Source: Acidimicrobiaceae bacterium
GTDB taxonomy: Bacteria > Actinomycetota > Acidimicrobiia > Acidimicrobiales > Aldehydirespiratoraceae
Direction: 5' to 3'
Assembly: GCA_009844405.1 (NCBI GenBank)
Contig: VYBO01000060.1
Location: 1-53,957 of the forward strand
DNA: 53,957 nucleotides
Numbering within the stretch: the stretch's first letter is position 1; each line of letters begins with the position of its first letter. A model generated the notes under the pieces. The model had not been told where the DNA came from, made no database searches, and saw only the letters and a list, made by a program, of their open reading frames with translations. The position numbers and the translations under genes were made by a program. Shown here in pieces: positions 36,692 through 50,840 of the stretch.

Positions 36692-39537
36692 GGGTCGTTC
36701 GGCTCGGAGGACGGGCCGAGCTCTCCCGTCGTGTCGGTCGCACCGGTTCCGGCCCCCGGAGCCCTCCTAGAGCGCGTCAGGAGCCACACGACGGCCGCCA
36801 GTCCCACCAGGGTGACGGCCATCGAGAACCACTCCACCGGGCTGCGGCCGTAGGTCAGGCGGACCTCGGTAGCGGTCGGCACCACCACCATGAAGTTGGG
36901 CGTCGCGCGGTAGGGCCCCTGGGCGCCCGACACCGACCAGTTCGGGAAATACGAGGTTCGCACCAGAACCGGCGACCCCACCCGATCCACCGAGAACGAG
37001 ATCGAATGGTCGCCGCGGACGAGGCCGCTGACCTCTGCCGGCTCGATGTTCTCGACAGGAGCGACATCGCCGAGGACCTCCGACAGCCGCCGCATCACAT
37101 GCCGGCGGCCCAAGTCGGAGCCGGACGGGTCGTCGCGGCGCTCACCCCGGATGTCGGGCAGAGTCATCCGGGGCCAAGCGTCGGGACCGTCGGCCGCGAG
37201 CACGGGCCCGTCCCGGCCGGCAGCCAGGAAAGCCCCTACCGACGCCTCAAGCCACCGCTCGTCCGAGTCGTCGAGGCCGTCGGCCACCACCGGCAGCCTC
37301 GACAGCCCGACCGCCGGAGCGTGGCCGGACACCTCGAACACGACCCACGGGCCCAGCGGCGCCTCGCCGACCTCGGTGAGGTCCGCCGCGGCTCGGGCCT
37401 GGCGCACCGCGTCCTCTGAGAAGGCCATGTAGTAGCGCACACCCATGGCCCGCAGGTGCTCGGTCCCCCGGGCGACATCGAGTCCCGAATAGGGCAGGTC
37501 CCGCTGGGCCCTCGACGGGGCAGACGACAGCTCCGACTGCATCAGGAAATGGTACGGGACGGTGGCCGAAGCCTCGAAGTAGAGGCCCTCCATCGACGCG
37601 ATGCAGCGGTCGGTCCAGTACGGCAGCAGCATCGGCGCCATCGGAGTGCCGTAGGAGCCGAGCCGGCCGGATTCGTACTCCCAGAGGGCGGGGCCGCAGC
37701 CGTGGCTCTCACCGATCCGGTCCATCGTCGCGACGAGGTCCCAATACTCCGAGCTGCCCCCGCCGTCGGCCGTCGGTCCCCTGCCCTCGTAGCCCTCGAA
37801 GTTGTACTCGACCCAGTACGGCCCGAGGTTGGACTCGCTGGAGCTGAACGGTCCCCAATGGTAGACGTCGTCGCCGCCGACGCTTCCGCCCGGCAGCGAC
37901 CGCAGCGGCAGTCCCACCATCACCAACACCGCGGCCGCCAACACCACGACCGAGCCGCCGGCCACGATAGCTCCCGCCGATGCCCTGAATCGGCCGGCTC
38001 CGGCAGCCCCGGCGGCCTCGGCGGCCCCGGCTGGCTCCCCGGTCTCTCCAGGCTCCGCGGCCGGGGCGGTCGCAGCGCCCCGGGCCGCATGCCGGCGGTC
38101 GAGGGCCGACCGCGCCAGCCGGACCGCCTCGCCTATGCCGAGAGCTGCGGTCAGGTAGACGGTGAGGTAGTAGAAGGGCAGGATCCGGACGTTCCACAGG
38201 CGCCCCTCGGGCAGGATCAGGAAGCCCGCGGCCACGATCGCCCCGGTCAGCGCCAGGGCCATGCCGAGCCGCCCCCGCCGGAAGAACAGCAGCACCGCTC
38301 CGGCCGCCGCCAGCACCACGAACAGCTGCAACGGCGGATCGTTCGCAAGGAAGCTGTAGTCGAAGGAGCTGCGCGACCAGAGCGAGGACAGGTAGCGGCG
38401 CTCCTTGCCCCAACCCATGTCGTTCAGCAGGCCCCGGTTCCACCAGAACGGCAGCACCCACCACGCGCTGAGGGCCGCGGCCAGCGCCCCACTGGAGACG
38501 GTCCACACCAGCCGGCGTCGCCATTCGGCGGCCCGCCACGGCAGGACGAGCAGCAGGGCGGCCACCGCCGCCAGCGCGAAGAACGCAGAGAACAGGTGCA
38601 TCAGCCCGGTGAGGGCCAGCAGCGCGCCGGCCAGGATCCTGTGCCGGTCGGTCTGCATGCCGCGGACGGCGACCCCGATGTAGAGGACGGCGACGGCCAG
38701 GCCCAGCGAGTAGGCGAACTCGCCCGCCATGGTGGACATCAGGTTCCCGCCGTAGATGTTGAACGAGCGGTCGAAGAGGAACAGCAGGGTGGCCACGGCG
38801 GCCAGCGCCCGACCCTCGGCGCCGATCCCGCCCAGGCGGGCCATCGCCCACACCGCCACCGGCAGCGCCACGACCCCCGCGATCGTCACCAGCTTCAGTG
38901 ACACGCCGTACGGCATGGGGACCACGACCAGCGTCAGAACGGCCGCGGCCACCGACGCTCCCGCCCGCCCGCGGGGTCTGCGGCGCAAGCCGTACCAGGC
39001 GCACCAGGCCGCGGCGGCCGGCAGCAGCAGCCCGGCCAGGGCGCGGTCGGCCGCCGGGGCGTCGACGAACAGCTTGGCCGCACCGGCTGTCGCGGCGACG
39101 GCCGACGCGACCGCCCAGCACTGGCCGGCGGGCCGTCCCGCCCGCCGGGCCACCACCAGCGCGGCCGCACCGGCCGCGAGAGCCACCGCGAGGTGGGCGA
39201 ACACCGCCTCGTGAAGCCCGAGGCCCACGTTGATCATCACGACGAGCAGCGACGGGACCACCATGTAGAACGTGAAAGCGGGAAAGCCGGCGTACCAGTC
39301 GTGGGTCCATCCCGTCAGCCTCAGCTCGCCGATGAGAACATCGCGCAGGTAGGCCGGCGCCCACACGTGGGCTCCGAGATCGCCTCCGGTGGGCGTCGTG
39401 TCCGTGAACCAGAGCCACGGCCTCAGGTTGGCTACCAAGAACGCGGTCACCAGCACCACCACCGCGCCGACGAGTACCGACGTGAGTACGGAAGTGGTTC
39501 GCTCGCTGGGTTCCGACACGCCGTCCGGCAGCCTCAC
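36688..39537 (-). CDS. Large multi-pass membrane protein, GT-C-like
   Basis: This is a 949-aa protein with about a dozen hydrophobic segments in its first 560 residues (for example SVLVGAVVVLVTAFLVANL). An early acidic loop (TPTGGDLGAHVWAP) resembles the GT-C glycosyltransferase motif. A large extracytoplasmic domain follows, with one last helix near the C terminus (FSMAVTLVGLAAVVWLLT). It resembles the YfhO/6-pyruvoyl-tetrahydropterin-synthase-related membrane family, whose function is mostly unknown. GTG 39537 overlaps the CPBP-protease stop (GTGA). The 1171-aa ORF in the track starts in a shadow of that gene. Confidence 0.82.
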   Translation of the reverse strand: MRLPDGVSEPSERTTSVLTSVLVGAVVVLVTAFLVANLRPWLWFTDTTPTGGDLGAHVWAPAYLRDVLIGELRLTGWTHDWYAGFPAFTFYMVVPSLLVVMINVGLGLHEAVFAHLAVALAAGAAALVVARRAGRPAGQCWAVASAVAATAGAAKLFVDAPAADRALAGLLLPAAAAWCAWYGLRRRPRGRAGASVAAAVLTLVVVPMPYGVSLKLVTIAGVVALPVAVWAMARLGGIGAEGRALAAVATLLFLFDRSFNIYGGNLMSTMAGEFAYSLGLAVAVLYIGVAVRGMQTDRHRILAGALLALTGLMHLFSAFFALAAVAALLLVLPWRAAEWRRRLVWTVSSGALAAALSAWWVLPFWWNRGLLNDMGWGKERRYLSSLWSRSSFDYSFLANDPPLQLFVVLAAAGAVLLFFRRGRLGMALALTGAIVAAGFLILPEGRLWNVRILPFYYLTVYLTAALGIGEAVRLARSALDRRHAARGAATAPAAEPGETGEPAGAAEAAGAAGAGRFRASAGAIVAGGSVVVLAAAVLVMVGLPLRSLPGGSVGGDDVYHWGPFSSSESNLGPYWVEYNFEGYEGRGPTADGGGSSEYWDLVATMDRIGESHGCGPALWEYESGRLGSYGTPMAPMLLPYWTDRCIASMEGLYFEASATVPYHFLMQSELSSAPSRAQRDLPYSGLDVARGTEHLRAMGVRYYMAFSEDAVRQARAAADLTEVGEAPLGPWVVFEVSGHAPAVGLSRLPVVADGLDDSDERWLEASVGAFLAAGRDGPVLAADGPDAWPRMTLPDIRGERRDDPSGSDLGRRHVMRRLSEVLGDVAPVENIEPAEVSGLVRGDHSISFSVDRVGSPVLVRTSYFPNWSVSGAQGPYRATPNFMVVVPTATEVRLTYGRSPVEWFSMAVTLVGLAAVVWLLTRSRRAPGAGTGATDTTGELGPSSEPNDP

Positions 39538-40238
39538 GACAGCAGGACCACCACTGTGGCGGCGTTGAAGGCGACGTGCGACCACAGGGCCGCTCCCAGA
39601 CGTCGGGTGGCCAGCACCAGCAGGGCGTGCACCACCCCGATCACGAGCAGCGCCGGGAACTGCACCACCTGGAAGTGAACCACCGCGAACGCCAGCGAGG
39701 AGATCACCACCGCACGAACCGGGCCGAACCGATCGCGCAGCGCTCCCTGCAGCAGGCCCCGGAAGAACACCTCCTCCGTGAGGGGAGCCGCGATCACTGT
39801 CATGAACACCAGCATCGCGACCTCCGGCGCCGCCTCGGCCATCTCGGTCAGATCCCGGGCCGGTCCCTCCACGTCGAGGTCCTCGAAGACCTCGAGGATC
39901 GGGAGATAGAGCAGCGGGAGCAGCACGAACTGCAGCAGCAGGCCGGCGGCGACGCCGACGGGCACATCGGAGGGCCGCATTCGCCATCCCATCTGCTCGC
40001 GCCAGTTCAGACCGCGCCTTCTGGCCAGCAGCGGCGTGCCCACCAGACCGATCCACAGAGGAACCTGCAGCAGGAACAGCGGGCCCAGTGTCAACTCCGA
40101 GGACGCGCCCTCGCCGCCAAGATCCAGCCCGAACAGGGCCACAACCAACACCACGGCGGCCAGACTCCCCAAGAACCCCAGAGTCCATCCGGCCACCGCC
40201 CACTTCAGCCGGGTCGTGGCCGGCATCATCGTCGGCAT
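39534..40238 (-). CDS. CPBP-family intramembrane metalloprotease
   Basis: The 234-aa membrane protein carries the CPBP/CAAX (Abi) signatures: EEVFFRGLLQGALR (the EExxxR motif), a histidine in LAFAVVHFQ and a final LWSHVAFNAATV. Such proteins act as prenyl-protein proteases in eukaryotes and have various roles in bacteria, including bacteriocin immunity. The target here is unknown. ATG 40238 follows GGAGGGCTGC. The track start at 40253 lies upstream of that site. It is divergent from ftsH across about 155 bp that must contain both promoters. Confidence 0.92.
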   Translation of the reverse strand: MPTMMPATTRLKWAVAGWTLGFLGSLAAVVLVVALFGLDLGGEGASSELTLGPLFLLQVPLWIGLVGTPLLARRRGLNWREQMGWRMRPSDVPVGVAAGLLLQFVLLPLLYLPILEVFEDLDVEGPARDLTEMAEAAPEVAMLVFMTVIAAPLTEEVFFRGLLQGALRDRFGPVRAVVISSLAFAVVHFQVVQFPALLVIGVVHALLVLATRRLGAALWSHVAFNAATVVVLLS

Positions 40239-40394
40239 GCAGCCCTCCGGCATCGGTCGTCGGAAAGCATGGTCGTGACCACGATCACGGCCGACGGTCC
40301 GGCGACATGCAGGAGGGGCTTGTTCAGAATGCTCCGCTGCAGTCGCATCGTCGCTGAGGCTACATCCGGACCGTAGACGACTAGCCTGAGTCCC

Positions 40395-42398
<2,004 letters not shown>

Positions 42399-42418
42399 TC
42401 AACGACACTCAGCGGGAG

Positions 42419-43939
42419 TCAGCGAAGCCCGGCGATCGGTACCGGTTGGTCCACGGCCACTCCCAGCGATGCCGATCGGGAGGTGAGCCCGACGACCTCG
42501 CGGCCGACGACCACGGGCGCCGACGAATCGACCTCCACCACGAAGTGGCCGGAGCCCAGCCCGGACAGTGGCAGCCTCCGGCTCCGCAGGGGCCCGATCT
42601 CGATGGTGCGGGCCAGGCTGCCGGCGACGCTGACGTCGGCCCGTGCGATTCCCGCAGCCGACGGGTTGACGATCACCAGCGACCCCGTGTCGGTCCCCAG
42701 CCCGACGGCGCCTTCGGTATCGGGCGCCTCCGCGGGCACCAGCCAGCGGCGAGCAGCCCCGTCGGCGCCGATCGTCGCCGTCGACCCGGCCACCGCGGCG
42801 CTGCCGGCGGTGCCGGCGGTGCCGGCGCCGGCAGGACTGCCGGGATCAGAAGGACTGTCAGAATCAGCGAAGGCAGCCGTGACGCTGGTGATCGACGCCG
42901 CCACCGGCACCGGCGTCAGGGAGCGGACGGCCAGGCTGAAGTGGCCTATGCCGTTCAGCCGCCCCTGCTGCGACAGGTCGATGAGAGCGGTCCGGCCCGG
43001 CCGGACCGTGATCTCGATGGGACCCACCTCGAGTTGCGGATCCTCGGGAATGACCTCCACGTCGACCTCGGCGGTGTCGGTGGCCGACGGGTTGGACACG
43101 GCGACGACATCCCGGCGGTCAGCCCCGACTGCGGCAACCGGAAGGTGCCAGAGATCGGCGGCACCGGGAACTGCCGGCGCAGTCCGGATGCCGCGGCCGG
43201 CGATGAGGCCGTCCGCGACCTGTATCCACGACGCCGCCACCCGGCCGGACACCACATCGATGAAGGCGGCGACGGTGGACGCCACCGTCACTTCGGATGT
43301 GACGTCCACCGCCGCTACCCGCTGGGCGGGCACGACAAGCCCGTCGATCGAGTCGCGTCCCACATCGGCCACCAGTTCGATGTCGACCACCGCCACGTCC
43401 GGGAACGGGTTGAGCAGCATCACGACGAAGCGCTCCTGCTCAACCGCCGAGCGGGTCGCGCCGTTGGAGACGATCCAGCTCTCGGCCGTTCGGGTGAGGC
43501 AGGGTGAGCGGCCCACTCCCTCGGCGGCGGTGAGAATCTGTTCCACGACCACATCGGCACCCGTCGTCTCGACCATCACTCCCACCCATTCGGCGCCGGG
43601 CACTGCCTCGGACGGCTGCAGAAGTACGCGGCCGCGGGGCTCGATGCTCATCTCGCGGTTCGACGGGTCCTGCGGTGCGGACCCGCCTGGCAGCACGGAC
43701 ACAGTGACGGTCCGCGGCTCATCGGATCTGTTCACCATCTGGACCGTCAGCTCCGCTATGCCCGCGACACTGCTGCCGCCCGGACAGAACCAGGTGTTGA
43801 CGACGCCCGTCGGCGCCACGAGGGCCGATTCGTACTGATCAGCCCGGTGCAGGACGGCGCGATCACCGATGTCGACCAGTACGCCGGCCAGCAAGAGGCC
43901 GCCTATCGCGATGATGGCCAGGACTCGCATCGAGCGCAT
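42419..43939 (-). CDS. DUF5719-family secreted or membrane-anchored protein
   Basis: This 506-aa protein has one N-terminal hydrophobic segment (VLAIIAIGGLLLAGVLVDIG) and then repeated beta-rich units with phrases such as VVAVSNPSATDTAEVDVEV and SLVIVNPSAAGIARADVSV. It is typical of the actinobacterial DUF5719 family, whose function is unknown. A low-complexity Gly/Ala/Ser stretch lies near residue 390. The start ATG 43939 shares one base with the stop of the large glycosyltransferase (TGATG), so the two are co-translated, as seen in other actinobacteria. It probably acts in the envelope. Confidence 0.85.
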   Translation of the reverse strand: MRSMRVLAIIAIGGLLLAGVLVDIGDRAVLHRADQYESALVAPTGVVNTWFCPGGSSVAGIAELTVQMVNRSDEPRTVTVSVLPGGSAPQDPSNREMSIEPRGRVLLQPSEAVPGAEWVGVMVETTGADVVVEQILTAAEGVGRSPCLTRTAESWIVSNGATRSAVEQERFVVMLLNPFPDVAVVDIELVADVGRDSIDGLVVPAQRVAAVDVTSEVTVASTVAAFIDVVSGRVAASWIQVADGLIAGRGIRTAPAVPGAADLWHLPVAAVGADRRDVVAVSNPSATDTAEVDVEVIPEDPQLEVGPIEITVRPGRTALIDLSQQGRLNGIGHFSLAVRSLTPVPVAASITSVTAAFADSDSPSDPGSPAGAGTAGTAGSAAVAGSTATIGADGAARRWLVPAEAPDTEGAVGLGTDTGSLVIVNPSAAGIARADVSVAGSLARTIEIGPLRSRRLPLSGLGSGHFVVEVDSSAPVVVGREVVGLTSRSASLGVAVDQPVPIAGLR

Positions 43940-46900
43940 CAGGACCGGTCCATCCGCCGGCGCAGCCACGCGAGCACCAGCACGACGGGCGCCGCCGCGC
44001 CGACCAGCTGACCACCGTGACGCCACCACGGTGCCGCGTAGGAGAGCTGCACCTCCCCCGCCTCCGAGGGCTGGTAGGCCCTCGCCCACGACAGCGCCTC
44101 CCGCCTGGGCACGGGCTCGCCGTCCACGGTCAGCTCCCAGCCCGGTCGCGGGGTGTGGCTGATGAGGATCTCGGCGTTGTCGGGAATCCTTGCCGTCCAG
44201 GGCGGACCGTCGCCGGAGAACATCGGCGAGCCGGCGTTCAACGGGCGGGCCTCGAGGTCCGTGAAGTCCTCGATGCCCTCGTCGAATCCCGGCGGGTAGA
44301 GAGCCCGCATGGGCACCCACGCCGTGTTCACGAACATGTCAACCGCGCTGTTGGTGCCTTCCACCAGCTCGAGATCCAGTTGATCGCGCATCACGGCGAT
44401 CAGGTCCGGTGGCACCGGCCGGGAGTCTTCCTCGGAGACGAACGGCGCCGGCGCAAGCCGGTGCAGCAGCACTACGTAGCGCACGCCCACACCGGCCAGG
44501 AGGCGCCCGCCCCGCGCCGTGCGTCCCTGTTCGATCTCTTCGATCGCCGTGGAGAAGAGATCGGCTCGACCCGGATCAAGCGGGATGGCGCGATCGAGGA
44601 GTGTCACCGAGTCGCCGACGGTGGACGCCCAGGCCACGCCCGGGGCCAGGCTGTGCCCTTCGGTGGCCAGAAACTCGGGCGCGCCGATCCACAGCACGCG
44701 GTAGGCGCCCTCCAGGACCGGGGGCTCGAAGCGCAGAGCCGAACGGTGATCGCTGGCAACCAGGCGCCATCGCCCGTCCTCCAGCCAGCCGATGCTGCCC
44801 ACCGCCAGCAGCAGCGACGCAGCCGCCGTCACCGGCACTAGCGCCTGCCTCCAGCCGAAGTGGCTGAAACGCAGGTCGTGCTCGATGGACAGCACGGCCA
44901 TGCCGCACAGCCCGGCTACCGCCACCGCGGCCGGGGCCAGCAGGAGATGCAAGTCGGGGAGCCCGAACGGCAACACTCCCCGCTGGGCCGCCAGGGCGAC
45001 GGCCCAGGCGACGATGGCCACCATCCAAAGGCGCACAGCCTGCTCCAGGCGCCACCCTCTCCCGAGCAGCAGCGGCACAGCCATAGGAAGCGCGAACAAC
45101 CAGACGAGCCATCCGGGATCGCTCGCCCCGACCGCGAAGCGCAGGATCTCGCCGAATGACACCACGCCGGCTGACCCGTCGCGCCCGTCGGCCAGGAATC
45201 CCCAGTCCGGGCCCGACGCCAGCAGGTCCACCACGGTCGGGAAGGCCAGGAAGGCGGCCGCCGGCACGGCCAGCGCGGTGGCGACCACCAGGCGGGGCAC
45301 ACCTTCGGGCCGGCCCGCGAGAAGGCTGCCCGCCACCAGGCCGGCTGCCAGCAGCACCACGAGTCCGGCAGCGGCCGGGACGATCAGCGCCGCGACGCCT
45401 GCAGCCGCTCCCAGCGACATGTACACCGCGGCGCGGCTCGCGAATCCCGGTGGCTCCTGGCGGAACGGCGCGGTCCGCGAGGCCCGCAGCAACTCCCGCA
45501 GCATCCACGGAGCGGCCGCGTAACCGACGAGACCGGCCAACGACCCACTCGCCACCGACGCCGGCGCGAGGGGAACCAGGAGGTAGGCGAACAGGGTGCC
45601 GGCCTGCGCCCGGCGGGAGCCGGTTGCGGACAGCAGGCGGTAGGACCCGACCAAGCCGGCAACGATCAGCGCGACGATCCCCAGGGTGCGGACCAGGGCC
45701 ATGCTGCCGAGGACCCAGCCGAGCACGCCGAGGTAGACGAGGACTCCCAGGTTCGAGGACGGCGCGCCGGCGTTGCGTTCGCTCCACCCGCCCCACCACG
45801 ACTCGAGCATGTCGGAGGCGTCTGCTCCGAACGCGGCGAAGTCCCCGACCGCGGGGACGCCCGAGGACAGGAGCCGGCGCGATCCGAACAGCACGAAGGC
45901 CAGAACCACGATCCAGGCGATCCACGCCAGCCGGTTGGTGCCGGTGTGCAGCCCCCCGAAGACTCCCCTGCCGGCGGCGCTGAGCAGCCCGGACGGCTGG
46001 GCGCCGGACCGTCTCCTCAGGAAGAACAGCAGGCGGACGCTGCCGAGGTACTGGAGCGCGGTCACGTCGGCCTGGCGCACCCGGCGAACCTGGGCGTTGG
46101 CCTTGCGGCGCTGCGACACCACGTCGAGCCGGGAGATGTTCCAGACCCAGGCCGATATCACGTCGCGTACCCGGCCGAGCCGGGCGGTGAAGACGGCCAG
46201 CACGACCTCGAACACCGCCATCAGCAGGGCAACCGGCAGGAACACGGTGAGCGAGATGCGGCCGTGGTTGACCAGCATCGCCCGCAGCGCGTGGCGGGTC
46301 TCGGTGCGCCTCGTGTCGTCGACGCCCGTACGGGACACGAGCCCTTCCCGGTGCCGGGCCACCGCTCCCCCGACGAACATCACCCGCGCCCCGGCCATCT
46401 GCGCCCGCCAGCACAGGTCCACGTCCTCGCCCCGGAAGGTCATGCCCCCGTCGAACCCGCCCAGGCGAACGAACAACTCGCGGCGGATCAGCAGCACCGC
46501 GGAGGGAAGGGCGAACACGTCGCTCACGCCGTCCAGCTGCTCCTGGTCGAGCTCGTCCGCACCGACCCGCTCCGCGGGCACGCCGAAGCGGTCGACGTCG
46601 TAGCCGGCGTGCTGGATGATCTCGGGCCGGTCCCATTCGACGAGCTTGGGACCGACGATCCCCGCGTTGCTCCTCAGCGCCTCGGCCACCAGCGCCGAGA
46701 CCGCGTCGGGCGCCAGGGCCACGTCGTCGTGGCACACCAGCAGGAAATCAGCCTCGATCCCTGCATCGAGGACGGTGTTGGCCGCCTGGGAGAACCCGGC
46801 GGTCCCGGCGCCGTCGAGGATGGCGGCGTCACCTATGACCTCCGAGACCCGGGCGCCGATCCCGGAGGAGGCCGCGTCGACGACGACCGTGGCCAGGGCC

Positions 46901-47052
46901 TCGTAGTCCTGCAGGGACAGCGATTCGAGGGTCTCGACGAACCAGCCGCCGGGCTCGTGGGCAACCACGACGGCCAGCACCGTCGGCTGCTGCTGGGCGA
47001 TGCCGTTCGCGCCCACCACGGGCGCCGCGCTGTCGACGGGAAATGCGATCAT
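43939..47052 (-). CDS. GT2 glycosyltransferase fused to a large membrane region
   Basis: In this 1037-aa protein the first 270 residues or so are a family 2 glycosyltransferase (VVAHEPGGWFVETLESLSLQ, LLVCHDDVALAPDAV, GGFDGGMTFRGEDVDLCWRA). About a dozen membrane segments follow and then an extracytoplasmic tail ending in a final helix and basic tip (VLVLAWLRRRMDRS). This architecture, coupled to DUF5719, is conserved in actinobacteria near F420 and mannose genes and is presumed to act in cell-wall polysaccharide assembly. The specific sugar is not known. Confidence 0.9.
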   Translation of the reverse strand: MIAFPVDSAAPVVGANGIAQQQPTVLAVVVAHEPGGWFVETLESLSLQDYEALATVVVDAASSGIGARVSEVIGDAAILDGAGTAGFSQAANTVLDAGIEADFLLVCHDDVALAPDAVSALVAEALRSNAGIVGPKLVEWDRPEIIQHAGYDVDRFGVPAERVGADELDQEQLDGVSDVFALPSAVLLIRRELFVRLGGFDGGMTFRGEDVDLCWRAQMAGARVMFVGGAVARHREGLVSRTGVDDTRRTETRHALRAMLVNHGRISLTVFLPVALLMAVFEVVLAVFTARLGRVRDVISAWVWNISRLDVVSQRRKANAQVRRVRQADVTALQYLGSVRLLFFLRRRSGAQPSGLLSAAGRGVFGGLHTGTNRLAWIAWIVVLAFVLFGSRRLLSSGVPAVGDFAAFGADASDMLESWWGGWSERNAGAPSSNLGVLVYLGVLGWVLGSMALVRTLGIVALIVAGLVGSYRLLSATGSRRAQAGTLFAYLLVPLAPASVASGSLAGLVGYAAAPWMLRELLRASRTAPFRQEPPGFASRAAVYMSLGAAAGVAALIVPAAAGLVVLLAAGLVAGSLLAGRPEGVPRLVVATALAVPAAAFLAFPTVVDLLASGPDWGFLADGRDGSAGVVSFGEILRFAVGASDPGWLVWLFALPMAVPLLLGRGWRLEQAVRLWMVAIVAWAVALAAQRGVLPFGLPDLHLLLAPAAVAVAGLCGMAVLSIEHDLRFSHFGWRQALVPVTAAASLLLAVGSIGWLEDGRWRLVASDHRSALRFEPPVLEGAYRVLWIGAPEFLATEGHSLAPGVAWASTVGDSVTLLDRAIPLDPGRADLFSTAIEEIEQGRTARGGRLLAGVGVRYVVLLHRLAPAPFVSEEDSRPVPPDLIAVMRDQLDLELVEGTNSAVDMFVNTAWVPMRALYPPGFDEGIEDFTDLEARPLNAGSPMFSGDGPPWTARIPDNAEILISHTPRPGWELTVDGEPVPRREALSWARAYQPSEAGEVQLSYAAPWWRHGGQLVGAAAPVVLVLAWLRRRMDRS

Positions 47053-47094
47053 CCGAGGCTAACGGCCACCCCTTCTACGGGGTGCCACCCTCGG
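47053..47094 (-). terminator. Nested hairpin between isochorismatase-like gene and GT2
   Basis: An inner stem CACCCC/GGGGTG with loop TTCTAC (47067-47084) is enclosed by CCGAGG/CCTCGG (47053-47058, 47089-47094). It lies in the 51-bp spacer directly before the GT2 start. It could terminate the isochorismatase-like transcript or affect GT2 translation. No T-tract is present. Confidence 0.4.
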
Positions 47095-47103
47095 CGCTTA
47101 TCG

Positions 47104-47772
47104 CTACGAGCCGGGTGACCCCCAGGCTTCCAACAACTCGGCTGATGTGACCACCGTGGCAACCATCGCCAGAGGGTGCTCGATCACGGCTTCCTCATAC
47201 TCGGCGGGGACGCCGGCCACGGCGTCGCGCCCCAGCACCACCTGGTAGCCGAGATCGACGGCGCTGAGGCACAGGCCCATGATTCCCACATTCACCGATA
47301 CGCCGGTGGCCACCACCGTGGTCACGCCCAGGTTGCGCAGGGTCTGATCGAGGGAGGTGGCCGTGAAGGGCGTCAGGCCGTGGCCGCGCGCCGCGATCAG
47401 GTCCCGGCGGTCATCCCCGAGCTCGGGCACGAGTCGCGCCCCGTCGCTTCCGGCAAGGGTCGGAGCGATCCCCTGCTCCCGACGCAGCTTGTCGGCCAAC
47501 CCCAGGATCCGGCAGTTGACCGCGGTGCCCGCCCCGTCGGAACGGGTGTGCACGACGCAGTGGACGACGGGTGCCCCCACACCTCGGGCCGCGTCGCACA
47601 CCGCAGCGGCGGCGCGCACCGTCCCGGCGGTCGACACCCGCTCGACGAGGGCCTTCATCATGGCGTCCGGGCCCACGACACCCCTCTGCAGCTCCATGGT
47701 CAGCACCGCAGTCGAGGACGGATCGACCAGCGCCGCCAGCCCCTCCGGCCCCCGCCCGCATGCCGCCGTCAT
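47104..47772 (-). CDS. Isochorismatase-fold protein lacking the usual catalytic triad
   Basis: This 222-aa protein has the isochorismatase/cysteine-hydrolase fold pattern (AVLTMELQRGVV, APVVHCVVHT, SLDQTLRNLGVTTVVATGVS, VDLGYQVVLGRDAVAG). The Asp expected in the first strand is Glu (TMELQ). The Lys region reads AARGHGLTPF, and the nucleophile Cys of TNxCV is Gly (VNVGI). It is therefore either a divergent subfamily with other chemistry or a non-enzymatic protein. The ATG at 47772 overlaps the stop of the last mini-ORF of the 17-bp repeat array (ATGA). Confidence 0.85.
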   Translation of the reverse strand: MTAACGRGPEGLAALVDPSSTAVLTMELQRGVVGPDAMMKALVERVSTAGTVRAAAAVCDAARGVGAPVVHCVVHTRSDGAGTAVNCRILGLADKLRREQGIAPTLAGSDGARLVPELGDDRRDLIAARGHGLTPFTATSLDQTLRNLGVTTVVATGVSVNVGIMGLCLSAVDLGYQVVLGRDAVAGVPAEYEEAVIEHPLAMVATVVTSAELLEAWGSPGS

Positions 47773-47773
47773 C

Positions 47774-47864
47774 GGGTCACCGTCGTCATGCGATCACCGT
47801 CGTCATTGGGTCACCGTCGTCATGCGATCACCGTCGTCATTGGGTCACCGTCGTCATGCGATCA
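47774..47864. repeat. 17-bp tandem repeat array with coupled mini-ORFs
   Basis: Five full units alternate GGGTCACCGTCGTCATG and CGATCACCGTCGTCATT (a 34-bp higher-order period), with a partial sixth. On the minus strand each unit begins ATGACGACGGTGA. It forms a six-codon ORF (MTTVTQ, MTTVIA or MTTVTR) whose TGA overlaps the next ATG. The last overlaps the isochorismatase-like start. It may act in translational coupling, as an operator array (repeated GGTGACC), or be simple slippage. Confidence 0.9.
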
Positions 47865-47933
47865 AGTGTGGCACGCCCCGAACACGTATTGTGCGCGGTG
47901 ATGCGCGGTCCAGGCACCATCCGGTAGGCGCCG

Positions 47934-50836
<2,903 letters not shown>

Positions 50837-50840
<4 letters not shown>

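Noticed and set aside
34553-36853. 766-aa plus-strand ORF
   Set aside because: Antisense to manB and the GT2 gene, which both show clear catalytic motifs; its composition (H/G/Q/R-rich) is typical of a shadow.
47774-47864. CRISPR array
   Set aside because: The units are directly contiguous, only 17 bp, with no spacers and no cas genes.
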